Shown here piece after piece: positions 52,215 through 63,418 of a DNA stretch of 64,000 nucleotides; within the stretch, counting starts at the first letter, position 1, and every line of letters starts with the position of its first letter. The notes under the pieces were generated by a model. It did no database searches and was not told the DNA's origin. It was given only the letters and a program-made list of their open reading frames with translations. Where the stretch lies: positions 434,001-498,000 of the forward strand of contig NZ_CP097298.1 of NCBI RefSeq assembly GCF_023503965.1. The letters run 5' to 3'. Source of the stretch: Brevundimonas albigilva. GTDB taxonomy: Bacteria; Pseudomonadota; Alphaproteobacteria; Caulobacterales; Caulobacteraceae. The position numbers and the translations under genes are program-made.

Positions 52215-54854
52215 TCAGAAGCGGGCGGTCAGGCTGACCGAGGCGCTCTGGCCCAGTTCGTAGTTGTTGATGCGGATCTTGTTGCCGCGTTCCTGGTACT
52301 CGTCGAAGTCCGTCCCCAGCAGGTTGCGCAGTTCCAGGGCGAAGCCCAGGTCGCGGTCCATGACGGTGAAGTCCTTGCGATAGACGAAGTCCAGGAACAC
52401 GCCCGGCTCCTGCACATAGTCCGGTTCGCGGCTGGCGCCGGTTCCCGCGCCGCGGGCGGTGATCCGCTCGCTGACGTAGTTGACGATGACGGTCGCCTGC
52501 GACCGCGCCGTGTCGTCTTCCCAGCCCAGTTGCAGGTTGGCGACGTGCTCGGACTGGCCTTGCAGGCGGCTGCCGTCCTGGATGAAGAAGTCCGCCGGTT
52601 CGGGCGAACCCGCGCCGCCCAGCGTCAGGACGGTGTCGCCGTCGCCGACGCTGACCTCGGAGTCCGACCAGGTGTAGTTGGCCTGGACCAGCCAGCGCTT
52701 GTTGGAGACGAAGGCGTTCTGATCCGGGAATTCGAAGTACTTCTTCACCTCGAACTCGGCGCCGTAGATGGTCGCCTCCGGCGCGTTCAGGAACGACTGC
52801 TGGCGCTGGTTGCCGACGTCGACGATCACGGCTTCGACCGGCTTGTCCAGGTTCTTGTAGAAGACGCCGGCGGTCACGAACTGCTGGCGGGCGAAGTACC
52901 ATTCGTACCGCGCGTCCAGGTTCAGGATCTCGGTGTCCACCAGATAGGGGTTGCCGATGAAGATGCGGTCGCTTTCCGGGTCGGTGTAGGCCTGCGGCGC
53001 CAGCTCGCGGAACTGCGGGCGGCCGATGGTCTTGGACGCGCCCAGACGCAGCTGCTGGTCCTCGGCGAAGTTCCAGGTGCCGGTGAAGGACGGCAGCCAG
53101 TACTGTTCGTCGATCTCGGTCGGCTGGTAGGGCGTGGCGCCGCCGAACAGGTCGCGCGGGGTGACGCTCTGCTGGCCGTCCTCGAAGCGGACGCCGACGG
53201 TGGTGCGGACCAGCGGGATCAGTTCCGCGTCGGCCATCACATAGGCGGCGTTGACCTGAAGCTCGGCGTCATAGGCGCTGGCGCCGTTGATGCCCGCGAT
53301 CTCGCGCAGCTGCAGGGTGCTGGGGTTGATGTTGTAGTCCGAGAACAGATAGTCGATGCGCGACTGGCGCTGTTCTTCCGTCAGGCCGTTGACCGCCTCG
53401 AACTGCAGGTCGTGACGCACGGCGTCGCGATTGTTGTCGAAGGACGACACCCCGGCGCTGAAGACGACCTCGCGGGCGTTCGACAGCGGCACGGTGTAGG
53501 CGACGTCGGCCCCGCCCGAGACGATGTCGTCGTCCAGTTCGCTGAACGAGATCAGATTGCCCTGAACGTTGTGGATGAAGTTCCCGTCCGCGTCGACGCC
53601 GTACTGGAAGCGCGATTCATAGGGCGCGTCGCGCGACGTCTTGGCGTAGGCCGCGCGCCAGTCGATTTCCAGCATGCCGTCCATGAAGTGGTGCTCGCCG
53701 GCCAGTTGGCTGGTGAACAGCTGGCGGACGAACCATTCGGTGTAGTCGTTGCGGATGATCCCGCCGCCGGCGTCGAAGTCCGGACCGGCCGTCGAGCGCG
53801 CTTCCTTGGTGGTGTTGCGGACGTACAGGTTCGTCCACTTCACCTCGTGGTCGTCGGTCGACAGCGACAGGCCGCCCAGGAAGTTCAGGCGGATGTCGTT
53901 CTGGTTCGACTGGACCGCATAGGTCGAGACCGGCACCAGGTCTTCGCCCTGGAACTGCCCCTCTTCCTGCACGCCTTCGCGGGCGCGCCAGCTGTTGTCG
54001 TAACCGGCGACCGCGATGACCCCCAGCGTGCCCAGGCCGGTGTCCTGCGAGAAGCCGCCGGCCAGTTCCAGTCCGCCGTCGATCGGGGTCTTCTCGCGCT
54101 GCAGCAGCCGCAGCGGCGCATTGACCAGCGACTGGCCCATGGCCTGCAGCTCGTCGGCGCTGAAGTTGGCGCGATTGATCTGCAGACCGGTGTCGAAGGC
54201 GATCGCGATCTGGCCCGGAACCTCGCGCGTGTCGTCGTCGAAGCCGGTGAAGTCGGTGCGCGACCCGTAGTAGATCAGGTTTTCCTTGCCCGTCGACTCG
54301 GTGTTGCCGCCCAGCGACAGCTTCATCGTGAAGAACGGATCGGCGGGCGCGTCGATGGTGTGCAGGTCGATGACGCCGCCGCCGAACTCGCCGGGGAAGT
54401 TGGGCGAATAGGTCTTCTGGACGGTCACGCCGTCCAGGATGCTGGACGGGAACAGGTCCAGCGGCACGACGCGCTGCAGCGGCTCGGGGCTGGGCAGCGG
54501 CGAACCGTTCAGCAGGGCCGAGGAGTAACGCTCGCCCAGGCCGCGCACATAGATGAAGCGCCCCTCGACGATCGACAGGCCGGTGACGCGGGTCAGGGCG
54601 GCGGCGGCGTTGCTGTCGCCAGTGCGCTCCAGGTCTTCCGACGTCAGGAAGGCCGCGACCTCGGAGCTTTCGCGGTTCGGTTCGGGGATGTAGCGGCCCA
54701 GGACCACGATCTCGTCGACCGTCGCAGGCTCGGCCTGTTCGGCGGGGGTCTGCTGGGTCGGCGCGGTTTCGGTTTGAGCGAACGCCAGACCCGGCGCGAT
54801 CATCGCGCTGGTGGCCAGCAGGACCCCGCTCAGGGTCATCTTAAATTTCTTCAT
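52215..54854 (-). CDS. TonB-dependent receptor beside the ElpS-like gene, 879 aa
   Basis: Outer-membrane receptor: signal peptide (MKKFKMTLSGVLLATSAMIAPGLAFA), TonB-box-like VDEIVVLGRYIPEP, plug with LTRVTGLSIVEGRFIYVRGLGERYSSALLNGSPLPS and SPNFPGEFGGGVIDLHT, and a barrel ending ASVSLTARF. The plug with VRGLGERYSSALLNG places it in the large-receptor class found near phosphate-regulated lipoproteins in Caulobacterales. Between it and the lipoprotein gene is a hairpin. The substrate is unknown; a phosphorylated organic compound is an inference from context. Confidence 0.9.
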   Translation of the reverse strand: MKKFKMTLSGVLLATSAMIAPGLAFAQTETAPTQQTPAEQAEPATVDEIVVLGRYIPEPNRESSEVAAFLTSEDLERTGDSNAAAALTRVTGLSIVEGRFIYVRGLGERYSSALLNGSPLPSPEPLQRVVPLDLFPSSILDGVTVQKTYSPNFPGEFGGGVIDLHTIDAPADPFFTMKLSLGGNTESTGKENLIYYGSRTDFTGFDDDTREVPGQIAIAFDTGLQINRANFSADELQAMGQSLVNAPLRLLQREKTPIDGGLELAGGFSQDTGLGTLGVIAVAGYDNSWRAREGVQEEGQFQGEDLVPVSTYAVQSNQNDIRLNFLGGLSLSTDDHEVKWTNLYVRNTTKEARSTAGPDFDAGGGIIRNDYTEWFVRQLFTSQLAGEHHFMDGMLEIDWRAAYAKTSRDAPYESRFQYGVDADGNFIHNVQGNLISFSELDDDIVSGGADVAYTVPLSNAREVVFSAGVSSFDNNRDAVRHDLQFEAVNGLTEEQRQSRIDYLFSDYNINPSTLQLREIAGINGASAYDAELQVNAAYVMADAELIPLVRTTVGVRFEDGQQSVTPRDLFGGATPYQPTEIDEQYWLPSFTGTWNFAEDQQLRLGASKTIGRPQFRELAPQAYTDPESDRIFIGNPYLVDTEILNLDARYEWYFARQQFVTAGVFYKNLDKPVEAVIVDVGNQRQQSFLNAPEATIYGAEFEVKKYFEFPDQNAFVSNKRWLVQANYTWSDSEVSVGDGDTVLTLGGAGSPEPADFFIQDGSRLQGQSEHVANLQLGWEDDTARSQATVIVNYVSERITARGAGTGASREPDYVQEPGVFLDFVYRKDFTVMDRDLGFALELRNLLGTDFDEYQERGNKIRINNYELGQSASVSLTARF

Positions 54855-54897
54855 GGTCTGAGCCTTGGTTCGAGAGACGGCGGCGCCCGAAAGGGGC

Positions 54898-54926
54898 GGC
54901 GGCGGCCCCGCGAAGGGACCGCCGCC
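54898..54926 (-). promoter_or_regulatory. strong hairpin between the ElpS-like gene and the TonB receptor
   Basis: Arms GGCGGCGGCCC and GGGACCGCCGCC (one bulged A) with a short GC-rich loop, in the 85-base gap. On the minus strand it follows the lipoprotein stop by about 14 bases and is followed by GCCCCTTTC, not a long U-tract. It may act as a partial terminator or 3' stabiliser giving more lipoprotein than receptor. Confidence 0.55.
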
Positions 54927-54939
54927 TGCTTCAGCTCAA

Positions 54940-56451
54940 TCAGCAGGTCGAACCCGAGGTCAGGCCGCAGGTCCAACCCTGCCACCAGGTGTCGGTCGCG
55001 TTCTGGACGGCGCCGATGTAGGTGGTGGTGTCGAAGAAGGAATAGACCGTCTTCGCATCGACCGGCGTCACGGCGTTCTCGTTCGCGCCGTTGATGAAGG
55101 CCAGGTTCTGGTTGGTGATCGTCGTGCCCGAGGCCGGGGCCGTCAGGGTCGAGGTTCCCATCGCCGTCACATTGGTGTTGCGGGCGTTGGTGAACACCGC
55201 CTGAGAGCGGGCGGCGTTGGCCGGGCGGTAGGAGATGCCGCAGGACATGTAGACCGAGCGGATCGTCGGGGTGGAGCCGCCGTCGAAGCTGGTCTGGGTG
55301 TCGGTGTCGGCGATGTCGAAGCAGCCGGCGGCCGAACCGGCCGTGCTGGTGGCGACGATGTTCACCAGGGTCGGCTGGGTGCCGGTGTCGAAGTGCATCA
55401 CCGTGTGCGCGTCGATCGGGGCGTTGCGGCCGACCAGGGTCCAGTTGGCGATCTTGGGCTGCGACAGGTAGCGCGAGGCGTAGGGCGTCGAAGCCGGGGC
55501 CGAGGAGAACTCGAAGCCCGCCGAACGGCTGGTGGAGTTCGGCGCGCGCTGGGTCACGATGCCGAACTGGGCGCCGCCGCGCCAGCCGGTGTCGGTGTCC
55601 AGGCCGTCGTCGTCGGCGCCGTTGATGACGATGTACTTCAGGTTGGCGTTGCCGCCGAAGATCTCGATGCCGTCGTCCGACGAGTTGTAGGACTGGACGT
55701 GGTCGATGACCGTGCCCGAGCCGACGCCGGCCAGGGTCAGGGCCTGCAGTTCGTTGCCGGTCGAGATCTCGAAGCCCGAGTACTTGATCTGCACGTAGCG
55801 CAGACGGCCCGAGTTATCGGCCGGGGTGTTGCCGCCGTAGAAGGCGTTGGTGCCTTCGACCTGGCCGGTGCAGGTGACCGGCGCGGTCAGCTGGCAGTTG
55901 GCCTGCGGCGCGCGGCCGGCCAGGACGATGCCGCCCCACTGGCCTTGCGAGCCTTCGGTGGTCGAGCCTTCGACGTTCTGGCGGCTGGTGAAGATGATCG
56001 GGTTGGTCGCGGTGCCTTCGGCGAAGAGCTGCGAGCCGCGGTTGACCAGCAGGTAGTCGCCGCCGCCCGAGGCGAACACGCGCACGCCCGGCTCGATCGT
56101 CAGGATGCCCTGGCTGCCGGTGGTCGAAGCGGGGTCGACGCCGCGGTCGGTGCCGACTTCGGTGCGGCCGGTGATCGAGTAGATGGTGCCGGCGCGGACC
56201 GCCAGGGTCAGGTTGCCGATGATCTGCTGCGGCAGTTGGCAGACGCGCAGGGTGTTGTTGGCGATGGTGCCGACGTTGGCCAGGCCCGTGGGGCAGTCGG
56301 CCGCGGGCGTGCCCGGCGTCGGGGTCGTCGGATCGCCGCCGCCGCCGCCGCCGCCGCCGCCGAAGTCGCCTTCGCCCGGCGAGGCCACTTCGGCCGAGCC
56401 GCAGGCGGCGAGCGCGAGGGCGCTGGCGGCGACCACGAGCAGGGATTTCAT
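54940..56451 (-). CDS. ElpS-like extracellular lipoprotein, beta-helix type
   Basis: About 503 residues. The signal MKSLLVVAASALALAAC has a lipobox with Gly at +2, so it would be a lipoprotein; then a nine-Gly tract and Pro/Thr linker. The mature part has repeats typical of a right-handed beta helix: TIEPGVRVFASGGGDYLLVNRGSQLFAEGTATNPIIFTS, GSQGQWGGIVLAGRAP, LRYVQIKYSGFE, VIDHVQSYNSSDDGIEIFGG. Adjacency to a TonB receptor and gsp genes mirrors elpS of C. crescentus, whose product is secreted by the T2SS under phosphate starvation (published; from memory). Start ATG 56451 opens the lipoprotein signal; ATG 56469 is an alternative. Confidence 0.75.
   Translation of the reverse strand: MKSLLVVAASALALAACGSAEVASPGEGDFGGGGGGGGGDPTTPTPGTPAADCPTGLANVGTIANNTLRVCQLPQQIIGNLTLAVRAGTIYSITGRTEVGTDRGVDPASTTGSQGILTIEPGVRVFASGGGDYLLVNRGSQLFAEGTATNPIIFTSRQNVEGSTTEGSQGQWGGIVLAGRAPQANCQLTAPVTCTGQVEGTNAFYGGNTPADNSGRLRYVQIKYSGFEISTGNELQALTLAGVGSGTVIDHVQSYNSSDDGIEIFGGNANLKYIVINGADDDGLDTDTGWRGGAQFGIVTQRAPNSTSRSAGFEFSSAPASTPYASRYLSQPKIANWTLVGRNAPIDAHTVMHFDTGTQPTLVNIVATSTAGSAAGCFDIADTDTQTSFDGGSTPTIRSVYMSCGISYRPANAARSQAVFTNARNTNVTAMGTSTLTAPASGTTITNQNLAFINGANENAVTPVDAKTVYSFFDTTTYIGAVQNATDTWWQGWTCGLTSGSTC
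56335..56361. repeat. (GCC)9 microsatellite in the ElpS-like gene
   Basis: Nine perfect GCC units encode a run of Gly just after the lipid anchor. Slippage by units would keep the frame and only change linker length. Confidence 0.9.
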
Positions 56452-56704
56452 GTGTTGGCCGGTCATCATCAGTCCACCGTGTCTGATCTAAAGAGCTATG
56501 ACAGGGGACAGCCGAGCCCATGCCCGACCGTGACGACGCATCGCCCCCTCCTGCCCGGTCCGGATCAATAGTCAGTGCACGTGACGGTGCTTGCGCCTCT
56601 TCGTGAAACTTAGCCGGAAGTTTTGCGCAGGTTTGGGGGCGGTTTTGCGAATATCCGTCCGGTGACGGCGCAAGCGTCACACAAGCCGGGCCAGGCGACG
56701 AGGC

Positions 56705-56731
56705 TTGGCTGCCGCAGACAAAACTGCTACC
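56705..56731 (+). promoter_or_regulatory. Caulobacter-type promoter giving a near-leaderless mRNA
   Basis: TTGGCTG (56705-56711), a 14-base spacer, then GCTACC (56726-56731), close to the Caulobacter housekeeping promoter TTGACGS-N10-14-GCTANAWC. The transcription start would fall at about 56738-56742, at or just before ATG 56742. Confidence 0.4.
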
Positions 56732-56741
56732 TTGGATTGCA

Positions 56742-56873
56742 ATGCGACGCCGTTCCCGCCACCCTGACGCCTGGTCGCGTCGCCAGACCGCGCTGCTCGT
56801 CGCCCTGGGCGCGGGGATCTGGCTTCTGGTCGCCGCCGGGGCCTTTCTGCTGGCCCGCTGGCTGACGGCCTAG
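56742..56873 (+). CDS. small single-helix membrane protein, 43 aa
   Basis: MRRRSRHPDAWSRRQTALL is a very basic cytoplasmic start, followed by one membrane helix (LVALGAGIWLLVAAGAFLLARW) and LTA. No Shine-Dalgarno precedes the ATG, but a promoter lies so close that the message may be leaderless. It ends overlapping the end of the convergent lipoprotein gene by 4 bases. Function is unknown. Confidence 0.5.
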   Translation: MRRRSRHPDAWSRRQTALLVALGAGIWLLVAAGAFLLARWLTA

Positions 56874-57367
56874 TCGCCGCCCCACAGGGTCAGCCGCACC
56901 GGGGCGGACTGGCCGCCGATCGACAGCGCGCCCTGGATCACCGGCGTCTGGTCGCCCAGATTGCGGCGGGCGGTGGCCAGGGTGCCCTGATCCAGCCGGC
57001 CGGTCAGGGCCACGGTCACGCCCCGCCCGCCCAGCCCCCGGAAACGGATCGCCTCGTCGGTGACCTGATAGGCCTCGGGCCCGACGCGGATCACGCCCTC
57101 GCGCGTCCTGAGGGACACCACGACCGGCGCGGACCCGCCCCGCCCCTGCTCCCAGGCCTCCAACGCCGACGGCTGGCCGATGAAGACGCTTTCCAGCGCC
57201 AGGCCGTCGATCTGGACCGGCGTCAGCGGGCGATACTCGCCGGAGACGTCCTCGCTCAGCGCATGCCGAAACGCCTCGCCGCCGCCGGCCTGGTGGGACG
57301 GCGCGGCGGCCCGCTCGCAGGACGCCAGCGCCAGGCAGGCGGCGGCGATCAGAACCCGCCGTCTCAT
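56870..57367 (-). CDS. hypothetical lipoprotein, 165 aa
   Basis: A lipoprotein signal (MRRRVLIAAACLALASC) precedes ERAAAPSHQAGG and a mostly beta domain: PLTPVQIDGLALESVFIGQPSALEAW, REGVIRVGPEAYQVTDEAIRFRGLGGRGVTVALTGRL, LSIGGQSAPVRLTLWGGD. I do not recognise the fold. The start overlaps the peptidase stop by 4 bases, so it is probably co-transcribed with it. Confidence 0.6.
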   Translation of the reverse strand: MRRRVLIAAACLALASCERAAAPSHQAGGGEAFRHALSEDVSGEYRPLTPVQIDGLALESVFIGQPSALEAWEQGRGGSAPVVVSLRTREGVIRVGPEAYQVTDEAIRFRGLGGRGVTVALTGRLDQGTLATARRNLGDQTPVIQGALSIGGQSAPVRLTLWGGD

Positions 57368-58333
57368 CGGTCCAGCGCCCGGTCCAGGGCGCGGAACGAG
57401 TCGATCGCCAGGGCGGCCGAACCGGCGAAGACCGACGGCGTGATGCGCTCGAAATCGTCGCTGGGGCGGTGATAGTCGGGGTGATAGTCGACCCCGAGAT
57501 AAAGGAAGGGCACGCCCGCCGCATGGAAGGCGCCGTGATCGGAGGCGTCGACCCAGTTGTTCTCGCCCTCGTCCTGCGGCGTATCCTTGCCGAAGGCCAG
57601 CGACACCGCGCCCTGGGCCGGCAGGGCTTCGAGGATCGGGCGCAGGGCGGGGTGCTGATAGGTCCCCGTCACCCACAGATGGCCGTCGGTCTCGGCCCCG
57701 CGCGATCATGTCGAAGTTCAGGTTCAGGCTCATGGCCGACAGGGGCACGGGCGGCGACGACACGAACTCCTTGGCGCCCAGCAGGCCCCGCTCCTCTCCG
57801 TCCAGGGCGACCAGCAGCACGCTGTGGTCGGGCGCCTGGGCCTTCAGCGAGGCGGCCAGCGCCAGCAGGGTCGCCACGCCCGAGGCGTTGTCGTCCGCGC
57901 CGTTGTAGATCTGGCCGTCGTTGACGCCGACGTGGTCGTAGTGGGCGGTGACGACGATGTAGCGGTCGGCCACGCGGGCGCCGGGGATCAGACCGATGAT
58001 GTTCACGCCGTCGAACGTCCTTGTCCCCTCGCGCGTATGACCCTGGGCCTGGAACGGCTGAAGCCGCCCGAACGAGGCCGGCGCCACGCCCAGCGCATCC
58101 AGCCGCGAGACGATGTAGGCGCGCGCCTTCGCCCCGCCCGCCGAGCCGGTGTCGCGCCCTTCCATGTCGTCGGCCGACAGCAGCCGGACGTCCTCCAGCA
58201 GCCGCGGATCGGCGACGGGGGCCGCCGTCGCCGTCTCGACCGGCGCGGGCCGGCTGGCGTTCGGCGGCACGCAGGCGGCCAGCGACAGGGCGGCGGTCGC
58301 CAGCAGCAGCGCGCGAAGGGTCGAAGCGGTCAT
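57364..58333 (-). CDS. M28-family metallopeptidase lipoprotein (frameshifted)
   Basis: A zinc aminopeptidase. Signal LLLATAALSLAAC suggests a lipoprotein. Zinc ligands of M28 are visible: VVTAHYDHVGV, NGADDNASGVATLLAL, DGEERGLLGAKEF, then LNFDMIARG. The frame breaks near 57696-57702; one base gives ARGAETDGHLWVTGTYQHP, and the last ligand follows in DYHPDYHRPSDDFERI. Repaired length about 322 residues. It lies upstream of the small lipoprotein in one operon. Confidence 0.87.
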
Positions 58334-58363
58334 GCGGTCTCCAGGATTGCGGCCGCAGCCTAG

Positions 58364-60774
<2,411 letters not shown>

Positions 60775-60900
60775 AACTTGACCTAACGTCCGGTTTTCGT
60801 TGGAGATCGGCGCCGGATTGGGCCTTGTTTTGAACCGAAAGCGGGATCACCCTGTTGTTCAACGGGCCGGCCGAAGCCGTCCCGAACGAAGGGAACGACC

Positions 60901-61323
60901 ATGAAGACCAAGATTCTGATGGCCGCCGCCACGCTGGCGGCCGCCCTCGCCTCCCCGGCCCTGGCGGCCGACCCGACCGGTCTGTGGCAGACGCCGACCA
61001 ACGGCGGCCAGGTGCGCATCGCCCGGTGCGGCCAGGCGCTGTGCGGGACCCTGGTGACGTCGAACCACATCCGCGCCGACGCCAACGCCCGGGACGAGCA
61101 CAATCGCAACGCCGAACTTCGCGGCCGCACCCTGCGCAACCTGCCCATGCTGACCGGCTTCACCGGCGGCCCGACCGAATGGCGGGGCGGCTCGGTCTAT
61201 AATCCGGCCGACGGCGGCACCTATCGCGGCACCATCACCATGCAGAACGACAACACCCTGCGCCTGCGCGGCTGCATCGTCGCGCCGCTGTGCAAGACCC
61301 AGACCTGGACCCGCATCCAGTAG
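60901..61323 (+). CDS. DUF2147 secreted protein, 140 aa
   Basis: A signal peptide (MKTKILMAAATLAAALASPALA) precedes ADPTGLWQTPTNGGQVRIARCGQALCGTLVTS, then RNLPMLTGFTGGPTEWRGGSVYNPADGGTYRGTITMQNDNTLRLRGCIVAPLCKTQTWTR, matching the DUF2147 pattern with four cysteines. It is probably periplasmic; the role is unknown. A strong terminator follows. Confidence 0.85.
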   Translation: MKTKILMAAATLAAALASPALAADPTGLWQTPTNGGQVRIARCGQALCGTLVTSNHIRADANARDEHNRNAELRGRTLRNLPMLTGFTGGPTEWRGGSVYNPADGGTYRGTITMQNDNTLRLRGCIVAPLCKTQTWTRIQ

Positions 61324-61343
61324 TCCCGCGTCCCTGACAGACC

Positions 61344-61378
61344 AAGGCCCGGCCGGAGCAATCCGGCCGGGCCTTTTT
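61344..61378 (+). terminator. rho-independent terminator after the DUF2147 gene
   Basis: Perfect 11-bp stem GGCCCGGCCGG / CCGGCCGGGCC (61346-61356 with 61363-61373), loop AGCAAT, followed by TTTTT. Confidence 0.92.
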
Positions 61379-61393
61379 CATGCGCCGCCAGGC

Positions 61394-62380
61394 TCAGCGA
61401 TCAAGAGCCGCGCGCGCCGCCTCGGCGTAGCGGTGGCCGGCCGCCGCGTTCTTGGGAAAGACGGCCTCGATGCGGGCCAAGTCGTCGGGCGTCAGCGACA
61501 GATCGACCGCGGCGACGTTCTGCTCCAGCGTCGGCAGGCGCCGCGTGCCGGGAATGGGGACCAGGTTCGGATCCTGCGCCAGCACCCAGGCCAGGGCCAG
61601 CTGCGCGGCCGTGACGCCCTTGTCGGCGGCGATGGCCTTGACCGCCTCGACCAGGTCCAGGTTCTTCCGGAAGTTCTCGCCCATGAAGCGCGGATTGCTG
61701 CGGCGGAAATCGTCCGGCGCCAGGTCGTCCACGGACCGGATGTCGCCCGACAGGAAGCCGCGGCCCAGCGGGCTGTAGGGCACGAAGCCGACGCCCAGTT
61801 CGCGGCACAGGGCGAACAGCGCGTCCTCCGGCTCTCGGCTCCACAACGAATATTCGGTCTGCAAGGCCGTGATCGGGTGAACCGCGTGGGCCTTGCGGAT
61901 CGTCTCGGGCGCGGCCTCGGACAGGCCCAGGAAGCGAACCTTGCCCGCCGTCACCAGGTCGGCCATCGCCCCGACCGTGTCCTCGATCGGCGTGTCGGGA
62001 TCGACGCGGTGCAGATAGTAGAGATCGACGTGATCGACGCCCAAGCGCTTCAGACTGTCGTCGATGGCGCGGCGGACATTGGCCGGGCTGCCGTCGGTCA
62101 TCAGGCGGCTGCGGTCTTCGTTGTAATTGATGCCGAACTTGGTCGCCAGGAAGGCCTGGTCGCGCCGGTCCTTCAACGCCTTGCCGACCAGCACCTCGTT
62201 GGCGTGGGGGCCGTACATCTCGGCGGTGTCCAGCAGGGTCACGCCCAGGTCCAGGGCGCGGTGGATGACGGCGATCGACTGCGCTTCGTCCGCGCCGCCG
62301 TAGAAGGCGCTCATGCCCATGCAGCCCAGGCCGATGGCGGAAACCTCAGGGCCGTCGCGGCCCAGCGTGCGCGTCTTCAT
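61394..62380 (-). CDS. aldo/keto reductase, 328 aa
   Basis: An NADPH-dependent (beta/alpha)8 reductase. Catalytic tetrad: Asp in [15 protein letters not shown], its Tyr, Lys in ATKFGINYN, His in [13 protein letters not shown]-binding region [20 protein letters not shown] at the end. The start [28 protein letters not shown] is typical of the AKR13-like group. Substrate unknown. An AGGAGAGCGCC ribosome site precedes ATG 62380. Confidence 0.92.
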   Translation of the reverse strand: MKTRTLGRDGPEVSAIGLGCMGMSAFYGGADEAQSIAVIHRALDLGVTLLDTAEMYGPHANEVLVGKALKDRRDQAFLATKFGINYNEDRSRLMTDGSPANVRRAIDDSLKRLGVDHVDLYYLHRVDPDTPIEDTVGAMADLVTAGKVRFLGLSEAAPETIRKAHAVHPITALQTEYSLWSREPEDALFALCRELGVGFVPYSPLGRGFLSGDIRSVDDLAPDDFRRSNPRFMGENFRKNLDLVEAVKAIAADKGVTAAQLALAWVLAQDPNLVPIPGTRRLPTLEQNVAAVDLSLTPDDLARIEAVFPKNAAAGHRYAEAARAALDR

Positions 62381-62487
62381 GGGCGCTCTCCTGTCGATGG
62401 GGAAACCGGCGCGAGGCGCCGTCGACAGGAATTGGGAAGGGAAAGGTCGGGCTTCAACCCGTGCATCGCCGGCGTTTGTCCGGGCGA

Positions 62488-62564
62488 TGGTACCGCCTCT
62501 CAGGCTTGAACTGAGGACCTCCGGCTCCACAAACCGGCGCTCTAACCAACTGAGCTAAGGCGGC
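62488..62564 (-). tRNA. tRNA-His (anticodon GTG)
   Basis: A complete cloverleaf: acceptor GCCGCCT / AGGCGGT, D arm with AGTTGGTTAGA, anticodon loop TTGTGGA (GTG reads CAC/CAT), T arm CTCAG-TTCAAGC-CTGAG and encoded CCA. The acceptor begins with a G1:U72 pair and the discriminator is A73 rather than the C73 of most bacterial tRNA-His; this fits Caulobacterales. Confidence 0.95.
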
Positions 62565-62631
62565 CCGCGCATCGCGAGGCGCGTTGTCTAGCGGTCGGCG
62601 AAGGACCGATCAAGCCGAAGAGTGCGTCCGC

Positions 62632-62667
62632 GCAAACAAAAACGCCCCGGCGCAAGGCCGGGGCGTT
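62632..62667 (-). terminator. rho-independent terminator of tonB
   Basis: Ten-bp stem AACGCCCCGG / CCGGGGCGTT (62641-62650 with 62658-62667), loop CGCAAGG, followed on the minus strand by TTTTGTTTG. It lies 23 bases after the tonB stop. Confidence 0.9.
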
Positions 62668-62689
62668 CTCGTGGTTTGGACCGTTCGGC

Positions 62690-63406
62690 CTACTGGAGAC
62701 GGAAGCGCACGGTGAAGCGCGCCTGGCCCCCTTGCGCCACCCCGTCCACGGTGCCGGGCGCAAACCGCGCCGACCGCATGGAGGAGAGCGCTTCGCGACC
62801 GAAGCCGGCGCCCGAAGGCGTTTCCGACACGATGCTGCAGTTCGTCGGAGCGCCATTGGCCTGGACGGTGCAGAGCAGCACGACCGTGCCGTCCTCGATA
62901 CCGCGCTCTTGAGCGCGGGCCGGGAATTCCGGACGCGGCTGGCGCGACCAGGACACGTTCGTGACCACGGCCGGACGGGCCGGAGCCGGCGGAGCGGGCG
63001 GAGGCGGAGGACCGGGGACGATGACGGGCGGGCCCGAATATTCGACGCGGTTTTCCTTCTTCGTCGGCTCGATCGGCAGCGTGACCGGCGGCGGCGGAGC
63101 TTGGGTGTTGATCACCGGCTCGCGCACCTGGAGCTTCGGCGGCGGAGGCGTGTCCGGCGGCGGGGGCGGCGGGGGCGGAGGCGGCGGAGGCGGCGGGACC
63201 GGCTCGACCAGCTCAACCTCGACCGACTCGTCGACGTAGTTGAACTCCTTCAGCTTGAACTTCGCCTGCTGCAGATAGAACAGGAGAAGGGCGAAGAGGA
63301 TGGTGACGACCAGCAGGCAGACCAGCAGCACGGGCGTCGAGACCCCCATGAAGCCCTTCTGCTTCGGCGCGTCATAACGACTGCGGTGATAAGTGACGTC
63401 TGTCAT
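62690..63406 (-). CDS. tonB: energy transducer TonB
   Basis: The protein couples the ExbB-ExbD proton motor to outer-membrane receptors. It has an N-terminal membrane helix (about residues 25-47, VLLVCLLVVTILFALLLFYL), an unusually long Pro run (14 consecutive Pro around residue 72) in the periplasm-spanning linker, and the C-terminal TonB domain (EFPARAQERGIEDGTVVLLCTVQANGAPTNCSIV, AQGGQARFTVRFRLQ). Immediately after exbD; together they could serve the three receptors in the window. Confidence 0.95.
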   Translation of the reverse strand: MTDVTYHRSRYDAPKQKGFMGVSTPVLLVCLLVVTILFALLLFYLQQAKFKLKEFNYVDESVEVELVEPVPPPPPPPPPPPPPPDTPPPPKLQVREPVINTQAPPPPVTLPIEPTKKENRVEYSGPPVIVPGPPPPPAPPAPARPAVVTNVSWSRQPRPEFPARAQERGIEDGTVVLLCTVQANGAPTNCSIVSETPSGAGFGREALSSMRSARFAPGTVDGVAQGGQARFTVRFRLQ

Positions 63407-63418
63407 TGCACCTCGCGC

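Noticed and set aside
52122..55094. 990-codon open frame opposite the TonB receptor
   Set aside because: High-GC DNA leaves antisense frames open; the product has no domain and the opposite strand encodes a clear receptor.
56490..56530. Pho box upstream of the ElpS-like gene (ATGACAG near 56498)
   Set aside because: Only one good half-site; the second at the right spacing matches three of seven bases.
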